Positions 8,549-18,266 of a stretch of DNA of 64,000 bases are shown in pieces. The stretch comes from CAYMWF01 sp964394085 [NCBI: uncultured Gemmatimonadota bacterium] (GTDB lineage: Bacteria; GCA-2686955; CAYMWF01). The position numbers and the translations under genes were made by a program. Within the stretch, counting starts at the first letter, position 1. Each line of letters begins with the position of its first letter. The notes below the pieces were generated by a model, which ran no database searches, was not told where the DNA came from, and worked only from the letters and a program-made list of their open reading frames with translations. The stretch spans positions 62,001 to 126,000 of the forward strand of contig CAYMWF010000002.1 in NCBI GenBank assembly GCA_964394085.1, given 5' to 3'.

Positions 8549-9448
8549 CTATTCGACTTCAATGATCCGGGTCACCATTTTTTCAACGCATTCTCTAAAG
8601 AAACGCTCCTGGAGAAATCTGAAACCATCACGATAAAAACGATTCATCACGTTGTTCACAGCATTCTCGACATTACCACGACTCTCGTTCGCGATATCGA
8701 TGAGTTTTCCGGTCGCATCGTCGAAATCTTTGAAAAACCCCTCCACATCCATTCCCGTCAGCATACCGAAATGACCGAATCCGATAGTTGTCGGATCAAG
8801 TTGTTTAAACAGCTGCACATCTTTAAGCTGCTGATAAAAATCGTTGAGAGAGAACGGGAAAACTCTCCCAGGTCCTCCGAAAAAGCCGCAGGCGTCCCCT
8901 ACGAAAAGCAGTCTACGCTCAGGGATCCAGATGCTTACAGAGCACCGACTGTGCCCCGGTGTGGACAATATCTCAAGTGTCCCTATATCGGTCCAGTTGT
9001 CGAAAAAAGCACCGTCATGTAGTTCCGGTACTACCGCAAATCGTGTAAATTCACCCTTATGACCGGCTACTTCGTTCTCCCTGCCGAAAAAACTCACCAT
9101 CCTCGCATTCTCAGTACGAATAAACTGTATCACCTTTGGTTTCGAAAGGAGTTCGGCGGCTTCAGGGGAAGCTGTTATTTCCAGAGATGGAATATTCGCC
9201 TGGAGGTATGCAACAGCTCCGCAATGATCAAAATGGGAATGGGTAAGAAGCAGCCTTCTAAGACTTCCGCCACCTCCTTCCTTTATCAAATCATATGCAA
9301 TTATCTGATCGGCGAGTTCGGGCACGATTGCGGACACACCACCCTCGATTAAAATCTGTTCTTTATTTCCTACCAGGTAAACAGGAACAGCACTCGTACC
9401 GAGCAATCTTACTCCGGATATTTCCGAACCCGGATTATTCAACCACAT
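8549..9448 (-). CDS. metallo-beta-lactamase-fold hydrolase
   Basis: Protein of 299 aa. The metal site is visible as THSHFDH (about residue 70), then STPGHS, GDACG and GFGH, the order of histidine/aspartate ligands in glyoxalase II-like MBL hydrolases. The C-terminal 80 residues form a helical extension. The substrate is not predictable. The start is the ATG at 9448, preceded by AGGAGAG and lying inside the end of the upstream TPR gene (14-base overlap). It is the last gene of the long minus-strand run that begins at hutU. Confidence 0.85.
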   Translation of the reverse strand: MWLNNPGSEISGVRLLGTSAVPVYLVGNKEQILIEGGVSAIVPELADQIIAYDLIKEGGGGSLRRLLLTHSHFDHCGAVAYLQANIPSLEITASPEAAELLSKPKVIQFIRTENARMVSFFGRENEVAGHKGEFTRFAVVPELHDGAFFDNWTDIGTLEILSTPGHSRCSVSIWIPERRLLFVGDACGFFGGPGRVFPFSLNDFYQQLKDVQLFKQLDPTTIGFGHFGMLTGMDVEGFFKDFDDATGKLIDIANESRGNVENAVNNVMNRFYRDGFRFLQERFFRECVEKMVTRIIEVE

Positions 9449-10418
9449 CTTCTCTCTCCTGCTCCCTCTTCTTCTTTTTTTCCCGCTCCGAATCTTGAGA
9501 ACATTGTTTTCCCTCAGGTTCTGTATCATCACTTACCGAAATATCTTCTTTTGAAAACAATTCACCGCCGGGTTCTTCTGGAACTGCCTGCATAGCTCTC
9601 GGTTCGCCAACCGTATCCAAATCATCCGATTCGGACAAATGGACCAAATCGCCATCTTCTTCATTTTTTTCTTTCACGTTCGACAACCAGGCGGGAGTAG
9701 TTGGTAAATCTCCCTCTAATTGCCGGAGCTTATCGAACATTCTTCTGGCATCCTCTGAACGGTTCCTTGATTTGTAAAGCACCCCCAGATATGAATATGC
9801 ACGTTTGTTTTCAGGATAGTATTCGGTTGTTTTCTCGAACGCCTTGATCGCGGAGTCAAACATCTCCAGGTGGTTGTAAGCTTGTCCGAGATAGAAATAG
9901 ACTTGCTTCCTAGAGGAATCTTGCTTGAGCACGTTGAGAAAAAACTCCACCGCTTCTTTATAGAGCCCCATCTGCAGCTTGATCAATCCCAGGTTGTAAT
10001 AAACGTCCGGATTATTCCCGGCAAGACTCCGGGCTTTTTTCAGCAGCTTTACAGCCCGGTTATATTGACCGATTTCGGCGAGAGTCGCACCGAGATTCAA
10101 TAGAAGATTAATATTATCCGGTTCTACCTGTAATCCGTCCTGGAAATGTGAAACGGCAAGATGAGGATTGTGCATCTCACATTGTACGAATCCCAGGTTT
10201 GCCAGAGCTTTTACATGGTCCGGCTTCAACCGGAGGATCTCCTGATATTTTCCGGATGCTTCCGAGTATCTTCCTTCACCGGTAAGAGTTTTTGCTTCAC
10301 TGAATAGTTCACTGATTCGGGCTGAATCGTCTTCTCCGAGTTTACTACCGGGCATTTCGTCGACCCCAGGATCGAGCATGGACCTTATTCTATTGATGAT
10401 TCTATCAATCAGCATCAT
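9435..10418 (-). CDS. TPR-repeat protein
   Basis: Cytoplasmic-looking 327-aa protein with about six tetratricopeptide repeats (residues 35-235; for example ALANLGFVQCEM and VYYNLGLIKLQMG). A highly acidic and then Lys/Arg/Glu-rich low-complexity tail follows. No signal peptide or membrane segment is seen. It begins immediately after the mutS stop (TGAATG), with GGAG within mutS serving as ribosome site, so it is translationally coupled to mutS. TPR proteins are scaffolds; its partner is unknown. Confidence 0.85.
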   Translation of the reverse strand: MMLIDRIINRIRSMLDPGVDEMPGSKLGEDDSARISELFSEAKTLTGEGRYSEASGKYQEILRLKPDHVKALANLGFVQCEMHNPHLAVSHFQDGLQVEPDNINLLLNLGATLAEIGQYNRAVKLLKKARSLAGNNPDVYYNLGLIKLQMGLYKEAVEFFLNVLKQDSSRKQVYFYLGQAYNHLEMFDSAIKAFEKTTEYYPENKRAYSYLGVLYKSRNRSEDARRMFDKLRQLEGDLPTTPAWLSNVKEKNEEDGDLVHLSESDDLDTVGEPRAMQAVPEEPGGELFSKEDISVSDDTEPEGKQCSQDSEREKKKKREQEREDVVE

Positions 10419-13025
10419 TCAGCTCCATTCGGATATCTGCTCCTTCCACCTGTGAATCAGTGTCAATGCATCCAAAGGTGTGCAATTATTTGGATCCAGT
10501 ATTTTTAGCTCGTCAATTACGGGATGGTCTTCATTTGCCGAAAACAGATCCATTTGATGAATACCATTCCCGGCACCAATAATCTCACGGTGAATAAAAG
10601 ACTCCTTTTCAAGATCTGCCAAGATCTCTTTTGCGCGCTGCAGCACTACAGGGGGGATCCCGGCCAGACGCGCCACCTGTATTCCGTAACTGCGATCAGC
10701 GGAGCCGGGTTCTACCTTTCGCAGGAAGATCACTTCATCACCCCATTCTTTTGCTGATACATTCATGTTCAGTATTGAATCATGTCTACTTGCTAAAGTC
10801 GTCAGTTCGTGATAGTGAGTCGCAAACAGCGATAGCGGAGTAAGCGGCTCCCGAGACAGCAGATATTCCGTGATCGACCAGGCAAGACTCAGCCCATCGA
10901 ACGTACTTGTGCCTCGTCCAATCTCATCAAGCAGCAATAGACTGCGCGATGTGGCATTATTAAGGATATTCGCCATTTCGATCATTTCGGAAAGGAACGT
11001 ACTCTGTCCTCTCATGATATTGTCCGAAGAGCCGACTCTTGTAAAGATCCGGTCTATAATGCCCACTTCAGCAGAAGCTGCGGGTACGAAGGATCCGGTT
11101 TGAGCGAGCAGGACGATGAGCCCGATTTGTCGCAGGTATGTTGATTTTCCGGACATATTCGGTCCGGTAAGCAACCCGAACCTCTTCTCTTGATCCAGCT
11201 CCAGATCATTAGGTACGAAAACCTCATCCACCAGAACAGATTCCAGCACCGGATGCCTTCCCTCCGAAATTTTCAGAATATCGGCATCGCATATTTTTGG
11301 TCTTGCATATCCTAGCTCGGCCGCGTTTTCCGCAAACGAGCCAAGAACGTCAAGCTGAGCTATACTTGAAGAAATCCGTTTAAATGTTTCAATATAGCTC
11401 CCCAGCCAAGTACAGAGCTCCCGGAAAAGTATTTCTTCTCGCTCTTGAGCCTTCTCCTCCGCACCCAGCACTTTGACTTCGTACTCTTTCAGTTCGGGAG
11501 TAAAATACCGTTCAGCATTAGTGAGGGTCTGTTTCCTTATATAGTTGTCGGGAACAGAGTTCAGATGTGTTTTAGTGACTTCTAGATAGTAACCGAAAAC
11601 TCTGTTGTAACCTACTTTCAGACTCGGTATTCCTGTCCTCTCGCGTTCGGCACCCTGGAGACCCGCGATCCACTTCTTTCCGTGGCTCGCACCGTCTCTA
11701 ATCTGATCTAGTTCAGGATCGTATCCCGACCTGATAACCCCACCATCCTTTAATGTGGCGGGTGGGTTCTCGACAAGAGCGGCCGAAAGTCTCTCAACCA
11801 CTTCTTCAGGTACAGCCAAGCCGGTTCTGATCTGCTGAATATAAGGATCCTCGATACCTGAAACTGCATCTTCCAGTTCAGGAACCAGCTTCAGGGTTTC
11901 CAGGAGGCTGGTTATCTCCCGGGGCCTGGCCTTACTTGCTCCTAATCGACCCGTTATTCGTTCCAGATCGCAAAAATTGCCGAGGATCAAGCGGCACTCA
12001 TCACGAGTCAACTGGTCCTGGTAAAGACTTTCTACAGTATCCAGCCTGCAATTGATTTCCCCCTTATCAAGAAGTGGATGCAACAGCCAGTGCCGGAGTA
12101 ATCGCCCCCCCATCGATGTTTTCGTAGTATCGATAACACTGAACAAAGTTCCCTCGGCTCTCGCGCCGGTCATTGAAATCATCAATTCGAGATTTCGTTG
12201 CGTAGCTGGATCGAGGTACATAAATTCATCAGGATTAAACGTTGCCAGACTGGTAACGTGCAGCAGATTACCTTTCAAGTTCGAACCGACATAATCAAGT
12301 ATCGCACCCGCCGATGAAATTGCCAGAGGATCGGATTCACACCCATATCCTTCAAGTGAGGACACTCCGAAATGATCCAGGATCCGCTCACGGGAGAGCT
12401 CCCAGTCGAAAGCAGCGGCCCCAATCGAAGCAATTACGATGTTTAGTTCGAGAGAATCTACCCATCGAGCCTTGAATTCATCTGCAGCACCCTCCTGGAT
12501 AACAATCTCACTCGGGGGTTTCCGTTCAAGTTCGGCGGCAAGCCGGTCAACGGGGAAACTGCCTGTAACAAAATTTCCCGTAGACAGATCCATACGGGCA
12601 TATCCAGCTCTTCCTCCCTGGATGACGATAGCGGCGAGGTGGTTTTCAGTCTTAGCGTCAAGCAACTCGGAATCGATGACAGTTCCCGGAGTAATTATCT
12701 CGATTACTTCACGCTTGACTACACCCTTGGCTTTTGCCGGATCCTCGACCTGCTCGCAAACTGCGACCCTGAAACCTTTTCTGATCAGTTTTGCAATATA
12801 ATTCTGTGATGCGTGATGGGGGAAACCCGCAAGAGGCACTCTTCCAGCTTTGCCTGAATTACGTGAGGTCAGCGTTATGTTCAGTGCATCAGCCGCCACA
12901 ACTGCATCATCTTCGAACATTTCATAGAAATCACCCATCCGGAAAAGCAGGATTTTATCCAGATGATCCCGCTTTATACGGTAATATTGTTTCATTAGCG
13001 GGGTTACGCTGTTCTTTTCAGTCAT
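10419..13025 (-). CDS. mutS: DNA mismatch repair protein MutS
   Basis: Recognises mispaired bases and small loops and recruits MutL. The 868-aa protein has the N-terminal mismatch-binding F-Y-E motif (GDFYEMFEDD, residues 32-41), connector and lever domains, and the C-terminal ATPase with GPNMSGKST, followed by the LLLDEIGRGTSTFDG Walker B/ABC signature and ATHYHEL. The length is that of MutS1. Its ATG overlaps the stop of the SPOR gene by one base (TAATG). Together with the MutL here it makes a MutH-independent repair pair. Confidence 0.97.
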   Translation of the reverse strand: MTEKNSVTPLMKQYYRIKRDHLDKILLFRMGDFYEMFEDDAVVAADALNITLTSRNSGKAGRVPLAGFPHHASQNYIAKLIRKGFRVAVCEQVEDPAKAKGVVKREVIEIITPGTVIDSELLDAKTENHLAAIVIQGGRAGYARMDLSTGNFVTGSFPVDRLAAELERKPPSEIVIQEGAADEFKARWVDSLELNIVIASIGAAAFDWELSRERILDHFGVSSLEGYGCESDPLAISSAGAILDYVGSNLKGNLLHVTSLATFNPDEFMYLDPATQRNLELMISMTGARAEGTLFSVIDTTKTSMGGRLLRHWLLHPLLDKGEINCRLDTVESLYQDQLTRDECRLILGNFCDLERITGRLGASKARPREITSLLETLKLVPELEDAVSGIEDPYIQQIRTGLAVPEEVVERLSAALVENPPATLKDGGVIRSGYDPELDQIRDGASHGKKWIAGLQGAERERTGIPSLKVGYNRVFGYYLEVTKTHLNSVPDNYIRKQTLTNAERYFTPELKEYEVKVLGAEEKAQEREEILFRELCTWLGSYIETFKRISSSIAQLDVLGSFAENAAELGYARPKICDADILKISEGRHPVLESVLVDEVFVPNDLELDQEKRFGLLTGPNMSGKSTYLRQIGLIVLLAQTGSFVPAASAEVGIIDRIFTRVGSSDNIMRGQSTFLSEMIEMANILNNATSRSLLLLDEIGRGTSTFDGLSLAWSITEYLLSREPLTPLSLFATHYHELTTLASRHDSILNMNVSAKEWGDEVIFLRKVEPGSADRSYGIQVARLAGIPPVVLQRAKEILADLEKESFIHREIIGAGNGIHQMDLFSANEDHPVIDELKILDPNNCTPLDALTLIHRWKEQISEWS

Positions 13026-14101
13026 TACTCGTCAAGGGGAACCAAACGGTATTTAACCCCCTCCTCGTGGTATAATCGCCGTCCGACCTCATCAAGTTCT
13101 GATTCGGCAATATCATCATGGAGCCAGATTTGATACAAAGTGCGATCGCCGATATTCTTCTTTATCATATCCACCACCCATCCCCGATCTTCCAGGCCGG
13201 CCCTGAAAGCGTCAGCCCGGTCTAAATCCAGAAACGAACCGAGATGGATCCGAAAGAGCGCAACCGAACTATCCGAGCTTGTCGAAGTACCTATACCTAT
13301 GCCTGATTTCTTGCTCAATGCCGCCTCAGTACTGATGGTGAACATCGTTTCATCCGCTTTCGAAGATAATTGTTTCAGAAATGCATCCAACTCCTCTTTA
13401 TCAGGGAATCTGCTTCGACAACGAAGCAGGATGGAGATCATACCTGACGGGTATAAATCCTTGTTTTCAATATCCACGGCTTTCCAGCAAAGATCAAAAG
13501 CTCTCTCGGCATCGCCCTTCATGAGAGCAAGTTCAGCCTGTAATTCCATGGTCGCCGCTCTAATAGAATCAGACGAGGATGCCGAACTAAGGGCTGAAAG
13601 CACGCGACCCGCTTCGTTATACTCACCCATCATTATAAAGGAACGTGCAGCCATTAAAGAAGCATCCGCGCGATTCGGTGCTGCCGCGGATGCAATTTCA
13701 AGAAATAGCTGAGCGGCATTATGGTAATCTGCCTGCGCCAGCAGAAGATAGGCGCGCATGTATTGTGCCTCGATGTAAAACGCACTTCGTGGAGAGATCT
13801 CGTCCAACTGTTTTACTATCTCATCCGGCTCAGTTTCACTCCTCGCGGTGTAATAATGCAGTAATCCGGTTCGAGAACCTTTTCCATTATCCTTGATACC
13901 ATTTTTCAAAAAAGCTGCGGTTTCTTCGAATGTCCCCTCTTTGAACACCGCCTCGATGGATTCATCAATTCCGGTAGCGAAGATTCCAGGAACTATGGCG
14001 AGTGTAAATAAAACTCCCCCAATACCCGCTATCAATAATGATACCGCCTTCAGTCTAGCCGTCTCCATTGATCTGCTCACATTCGATCCGCGGTTTTTCA
14101 T
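13025..14101 (-). CDS. exported TPR protein with C-terminal SPOR domain
   Basis: Protein of 358 aa. A membrane anchor or signal sequence lies at residues 20-43, followed by several TPR-like helical pairs (residues 80-230). A C-terminal domain of about 75 residues (LFRIHLGSFLDLDRADAFR to the end) has the SPOR pattern. SPOR domains bind peptidoglycan strands stripped of stem peptides, so I infer an envelope or division-site protein. It sits between lapB and mutS in one operon, 18 bases after lapB. The family member cannot be named. Confidence 0.75.
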   Translation of the reverse strand: MKNRGSNVSRSMETARLKAVSLLIAGIGGVLFTLAIVPGIFATGIDESIEAVFKEGTFEETAAFLKNGIKDNGKGSRTGLLHYYTARSETEPDEIVKQLDEISPRSAFYIEAQYMRAYLLLAQADYHNAAQLFLEIASAAAPNRADASLMAARSFIMMGEYNEAGRVLSALSSASSSDSIRAATMELQAELALMKGDAERAFDLCWKAVDIENKDLYPSGMISILLRCRSRFPDKEELDAFLKQLSSKADETMFTISTEAALSKKSGIGIGTSTSSDSSVALFRIHLGSFLDLDRADAFRAGLEDRGWVVDMIKKNIGDRTLYQIWLHDDIAESELDEVGRRLYHEEGVKYRLVPLDE

Positions 14102-14119
14102 TCGGACGATCCTCTCAGA

Positions 14120-15250
14120 TCAAATTCTCTCATGTTCGATCCGTCCTTCCTGCTTCAGAGTCTCCCACCTCAGGCAGGATGAGCAGCGCCAGAGGTATTC
14201 TTCGAATTCGGTTCGACACCATGGACACCTGTATCGCTTTGTTCCGGTTCCAAAAAACTCGAGTGACTCTCTGACTGCTTCTCCCAACCGGTCTTCTTCC
14301 GAAAGAAATTCTATCTTCATCCTCCGAGCTTCGGGCGAGAAAGGATCTACTTCTAAGGCTCGATCGAGTAAATCCAGAGCTTCGTTCTTGCGACCTTTTC
14401 TATTATACAAACGTGCAACCGCAATCATCAAATCTATCTGGGAAGGCACTCGATCCAATTGTTTTTCAAGGAATCCCAGGAGTTTTTCATATTTACCCGA
14501 CTCGTAATAGGCCTGCTCGAGTTTTAACAGGACGATTCCGATTGAATCAGGAGACAATTCGATTGCCTTTTTCCAAAGAGAAATAGCCTTGTTCCATTTT
14601 TTTGCAGAAGCTAGGAGATCTCCGTAATGATACAATACAGCGAGGTTTGTTGAATCCAGACGTATACCCTTTTTGAATTGCGATTCCGCTTTGGGAATCT
14701 GTTTTGCATCGAGATAAGTCTTACCGATAAAAGCCCTGTACTTGGCCAGCATAACGGAATCCGGCATTTTACGCTTTTTCTGAAGTTCCACGAGGGTTTC
14801 GAACGCTTCTTCCCAACGCTCCTCGTCCTCGTAGATCTGGAAAAGAAGCTTATAGATTCTCACATCACCGCGATCAAACCCCAGAATTCCCTGAAGCGTC
14901 TCTTCCGCTTCTTTGTTTCGACCTGCTGCTTTGTAGTCGAGCGCCAGCTCATAGAGGAGCTGTTTCCTTTCGTTTCTCCCCAGACGGGGGCGCACTGTCT
15001 GTTCAAGATGCACTTGAATCGCTCGATTGTAACTTCCCCTTTTTCTCAGCAGGATTCCCAGTCTGAGGTAAGCATGGAAATTTCTCGGTTCCCTGTGTAC
15101 TTCCTCACGCAACAGTTGAATTGCGGATTCTTCATCCCCTTCAATAATGGCATGTAAAGCATTCAAATAAGCCGTAGTGAATTTTATTTCTCCTGTTTTT
15201 CGTTTGAACACCGTAAGACCCCCGGGAGTTTGGAAAGTCCTCCCTTTCAT
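14120..15250 (-). CDS. lapB: LapB (YciM)-like TPR protein with rubredoxin-type zinc finger
   Basis: LapB controls lipopolysaccharide synthesis by presenting LpxC to FtsH. This 376-aa homologue has about eight TPR units (residues 25-330) and the diagnostic C-terminal metal-binding pair CPWC and CSSC (residues 335-355). The start is the ATG at 15250 after TAGGAG, eight bases past the lapA stop. Unlike the E. coli protein, I see no N-terminal membrane helix: the first 25 residues are basic and polar. Membrane attachment may therefore depend on LapA, encoded just upstream. Confidence 0.85.
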   Translation of the reverse strand: MKGRTFQTPGGLTVFKRKTGEIKFTTAYLNALHAIIEGDEESAIQLLREEVHREPRNFHAYLRLGILLRKRGSYNRAIQVHLEQTVRPRLGRNERKQLLYELALDYKAAGRNKEAEETLQGILGFDRGDVRIYKLLFQIYEDEERWEEAFETLVELQKKRKMPDSVMLAKYRAFIGKTYLDAKQIPKAESQFKKGIRLDSTNLAVLYHYGDLLASAKKWNKAISLWKKAIELSPDSIGIVLLKLEQAYYESGKYEKLLGFLEKQLDRVPSQIDLMIAVARLYNRKGRKNEALDLLDRALEVDPFSPEARRMKIEFLSEEDRLGEAVRESLEFFGTGTKRYRCPWCRTEFEEYLWRCSSCLRWETLKQEGRIEHERI

Positions 15251-15257
15251 TCTACTC

Positions 15258-15572
15258 CTACGTCGCATCGCGGGAGATATCATGCTCCAGCGGAAGATTT
15301 CTGATATCTCTGAGTTCAGTGGCAAGCTCCTCGTTCTTTTTCTTGACGCGTCTGATCTCTCTCATCAATTTGAATTCCCGTTTCACAGCAAAAAGCAATA
15401 CGAATATCCCGCCCAAAAAGAAAGAGATCAGAAGAACCAGCGGCAAGGGAACGGCATTCTCTGTTTGCCAGTTCAGAAATTGGATTTCCACTGTTTCAGC
15501 AATGTTCTGATAACCGAATACGAAAAGAAGAAGAAACATTGCGAATAGCAGTATGCTTTTTAGAAGAATCAC
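15258..15572 (-). CDS. lapA: LapA-domain membrane protein
   Basis: Inner-membrane protein of 104 aa with two hydrophobic helices (residues 4-22 and 42-64). Between them is the family signature N-x-x-x-V-x-I-x-F-L-N-W, and a charged coiled-coil tail follows. This is the LapA/DUF1049 pattern; LapA partners LapB in lipopolysaccharide homeostasis. It starts with GTG at 15572, preceded by GAGGAGA at six bases. It is followed directly by lapB, the usual order. Confidence 0.88.
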   Translation of the reverse strand: MILLKSILLFAMFLLLFVFGYQNIAETVEIQFLNWQTENAVPLPLVLLISFFLGGIFVLLFAVKREFKLMREIRRVKKKNEELATELRDIRNLPLEHDISRDAT

Positions 15573-15613
15573 GGTGTTCTCCTCAGCTTGACCCCGCCAT
15601 CAAGAGTCATTTT

Positions 15614-16993
15614 TTATCCTGCTCCAGACTGGTTGTCAGTCGGAATTTCCAGACGGTCAGCGACAGGTCCGGACGGTGCGTCACTCAAAGCCGAAGCGGA
15701 ACGCCCCAGCGGTTCACCGATCAAAGTATGAGTGCGAACTTCGGTAATAATCACCTGTAAAATGTCTCCGGGGCTCCCATCAATTCCTTTTGTGATAACT
15801 ACCGGCGAATTGGTTCTGGTCCGTCCGAACCATTCAAGACGATTCCGCCGGCTTGGCTTTTCCAGCATAACCTCCTGAGTGCTCCCCAAGCGATCCGAAT
15901 TCATATCTATTGTGTTTTCTTTTTGAACCTTGATAAGCTCAGCCAAACGATCGAGTCTTTCCTGCAACGGGGGATCATCCGGAAGAGTTGCAGCCTTGGT
16001 TCCCTCTCGCTTAGAATAAGCGAACATATAAGCAGAATCGAACATGGCGCTTTTTACAAGGTCAATCGTTGCACGAAAATCAGCCTCAGTCTCACCGGGA
16101 AAACCGACCATCAGATCTGAAGTAATTCCCGCCCCCGGCATCACTTTTCTGAATCTGGCGACCAAATCGAGAAAACCGTCCGCAGTATAACCTCGCTGCA
16201 TAAGTTGCAGAATCCGGTCTGAGCCTGATTGTACCGGTATATGAAACCACTCGCATACCTTCGGTAGAGTTGCCACCACATCCTCGAAGCCATCCTCGAA
16301 GAATGATGGATGTGATGTAGTGAACCTGATACGATCGACTTCACTCTCCATGGAGTCAAGATGAACCAGTAAATCAGTAAACCCGGTTCCGGATGATGGA
16401 TCTCTGAATGCATTAACCTTCTGGCCAATCAGTGTAATCTGCTTTACGCCTTTATGTTCAAGCTCACGAAATTCGTTGACGATATCCTCCGTCTTCTTAT
16501 TGCGCTCCCCCCCCCGGACGTAGGGCACCACGCAATAAGAACAGAAGCTGTTGCAGCCGCGCATTATGGCGAGATGTGAAAAAACTGATGAAGTGGAGAA
16601 TGGCAATCCGGCGTAATCGGTATCAGGATCTGTTTCGATGTCTACAATCGGAACCTCGGCTGATTCGTTCAGAAGCGTCGGAAGCCGGCTATATGTATCA
16701 GTCCCGGCAACCAGATCTATTTCCAGTCCCGACCGGCGCAGGTCTTCTCCGAGTCGTTGAGCCATGCAACCCAGGATACCGATTTTGCGACCCTTCCCTT
16801 TTAGAGCACGAAGCCGTGAAAGTACTCGGGATTCGGCTTTTGCTCTGATGCTGCATGTATTGAAAAGGATCCAATCCGCGGATTCGGGAGCCGAATATAT
16901 GTCGTGCCCCTCGGATTCCAGAATTCCGGCAACCATTTCGGTATCACGCTCGTTCATCTGACAACCGAAGGTTTCTATGTAGATGCCGGCCAT
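15614..16993 (-). CDS. miaB: tRNA-2-methylthio-N6-dimethylallyladenosine synthase MiaB
   Basis: Radical SAM methylthiotransferase that converts i6A37 to ms2i6A37 in tRNA. The N-terminal UPF0004 domain has ETFGCQMN (Cys10), NTCSIR and GCMAQ, whose three cysteines bind the auxiliary cluster. The radical SAM motif is CNSFCSYC near residue 150. A TRAM domain closes the protein (residues 375-440). Length 459 aa. QMN and the surrounding sequence distinguish it from RimO, also present here. It starts 25 bases after hutI in the same direction. Confidence 0.95.
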   Translation of the reverse strand: MAGIYIETFGCQMNERDTEMVAGILESEGHDIYSAPESADWILFNTCSIRAKAESRVLSRLRALKGKGRKIGILGCMAQRLGEDLRRSGLEIDLVAGTDTYSRLPTLLNESAEVPIVDIETDPDTDYAGLPFSTSSVFSHLAIMRGCNSFCSYCVVPYVRGGERNKKTEDIVNEFRELEHKGVKQITLIGQKVNAFRDPSSGTGFTDLLVHLDSMESEVDRIRFTTSHPSFFEDGFEDVVATLPKVCEWFHIPVQSGSDRILQLMQRGYTADGFLDLVARFRKVMPGAGITSDLMVGFPGETEADFRATIDLVKSAMFDSAYMFAYSKREGTKAATLPDDPPLQERLDRLAELIKVQKENTIDMNSDRLGSTQEVMLEKPSRRNRLEWFGRTRTNSPVVITKGIDGSPGDILQVIITEVRTHTLIGEPLGRSASALSDAPSGPVADRLEIPTDNQSGAG

Positions 16994-17018
16994 TACCGGG
17001 TTTCCCTGTTGACAGCCA

Positions 17019-18266
17019 TCAGCAACAAATTCTGCCGTTATTCACAACCTGTTCACCGTTTTTCAAGACAGACCGAACATGGTTTATACCAAAATTATAC
17101 GGAACCTGATCGATGTTGGGAGTATCGAGAATCAGGATATCCGCTTTCTTCCCCGGGGCGATCATGCCCCTGTCTTCTTTATCGAGAGCTAACGCGCCGT
17201 GTCTTGTAACAGCTCTGAAAGCCTCGTAGGGCGTCATCTTCAGATTTATGCATGCAAGACTGATTATCATCTGTATCGATTCGGTCATCGAACTGCCCGG
17301 GTTGAAATCTGTCGAGAGAGCAATGGGAAGCCCCTTTTGGATCATAAGGCGTGCAGGGGCGTGATGATCGAGGGCCAGGAAAAAAGATGTTCCGGGGAGA
17401 AGGACTGGAATGACTCCCGTTTCTTTCATCCGGAGAATGCCTTCTTTCGAAACAGCCACCAGATGATCAGCTGAGACCGCCCCTAGTTCTGCAGCGAGTT
17501 CCGCACCACCGGTGCTCGATAATTCATCTGCGTGCATTTTGAGTTTTAAGCCCATTCTTCCAGCAGCCTCGAGGATCAGCCGGGACTCTTCATTGGTAAA
17601 AGCCGCTTCATCACAGAATACATCACAGAACTCGGCCAGGTCTTCGGCTTTGACCGCCGGGAGCATTTCTTCGATTACTTGATCTACATAGACCGAACGA
17701 TCATCCTTGTATTCAGCAGGTATCTGATGTGCGCCTAAGAATGTTGGAACCACGTCGGCAGGATGCTTTGACCCGACCCGTTTGAGAACACGAAGCGACA
17801 GCAATTCCGATTCGGTAGATAAACCGTATCCGCTCTTGGCTTCGAGTGTGGTGGTTCCGTAAAGAAGCATCCTGTCAAGGTGTTTTTCGACAAGCGCTTC
17901 GAGAGTTTCCGGGAGGATATCGCGCAGAGCCGCCGCACTTGTCAGTATTCCTCCGCCAGCTTCGGCAATCTCCAGGTATGTCGCACCCTTGACGCGCATT
18001 ACGAATTCCGATTCACGTGTTCTGGCAAAGACGGGATGCGTATGCGGATCTACGAATCCCGGCGTCACGGCACATCCAGACGCATCTATGGTTTCGATGT
18101 TACCGGCACGTGGAATATTACCGACATCCGCGATAATGCCGTCTTCGATAAGGATGGAACTACCTGCCGGGAGAACATCGTTCTCACACCAGTATCCATG
18201 GTCGTCAAGTCGCGTCTCGGCCGAGAAGGTCCATATTCCGGATACGTTGATTATCTGAAGTTTCAT
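17019..18266 (-). CDS. hutI: imidazolonepropionase
   Basis: Third enzyme of histidine degradation: hydrolyses 4-imidazolone-5-propanoate to N-formimino-L-glutamate. Amidohydrolase fold of 415 aa with the metal ligands in DPHTHP (residues 72-77), a further HADE site, SADHL, and the STDFNPGSS block with the catalytic Asp. The start codon overlaps the hutU stop by one base (TGATG), so the two are coupled. hutH and a formiminoglutamate-degrading enzyme are not in the window. Confidence 0.96.
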   Translation of the reverse strand: MKLQIINVSGIWTFSAETRLDDHGYWCENDVLPAGSSILIEDGIIADVGNIPRAGNIETIDASGCAVTPGFVDPHTHPVFARTRESEFVMRVKGATYLEIAEAGGGILTSAAALRDILPETLEALVEKHLDRMLLYGTTTLEAKSGYGLSTESELLSLRVLKRVGSKHPADVVPTFLGAHQIPAEYKDDRSVYVDQVIEEMLPAVKAEDLAEFCDVFCDEAAFTNEESRLILEAAGRMGLKLKMHADELSSTGGAELAAELGAVSADHLVAVSKEGILRMKETGVIPVLLPGTSFFLALDHHAPARLMIQKGLPIALSTDFNPGSSMTESIQMIISLACINLKMTPYEAFRAVTRHGALALDKEDRGMIAPGKKADILILDTPNIDQVPYNFGINHVRSVLKNGEQVVNNGRICC

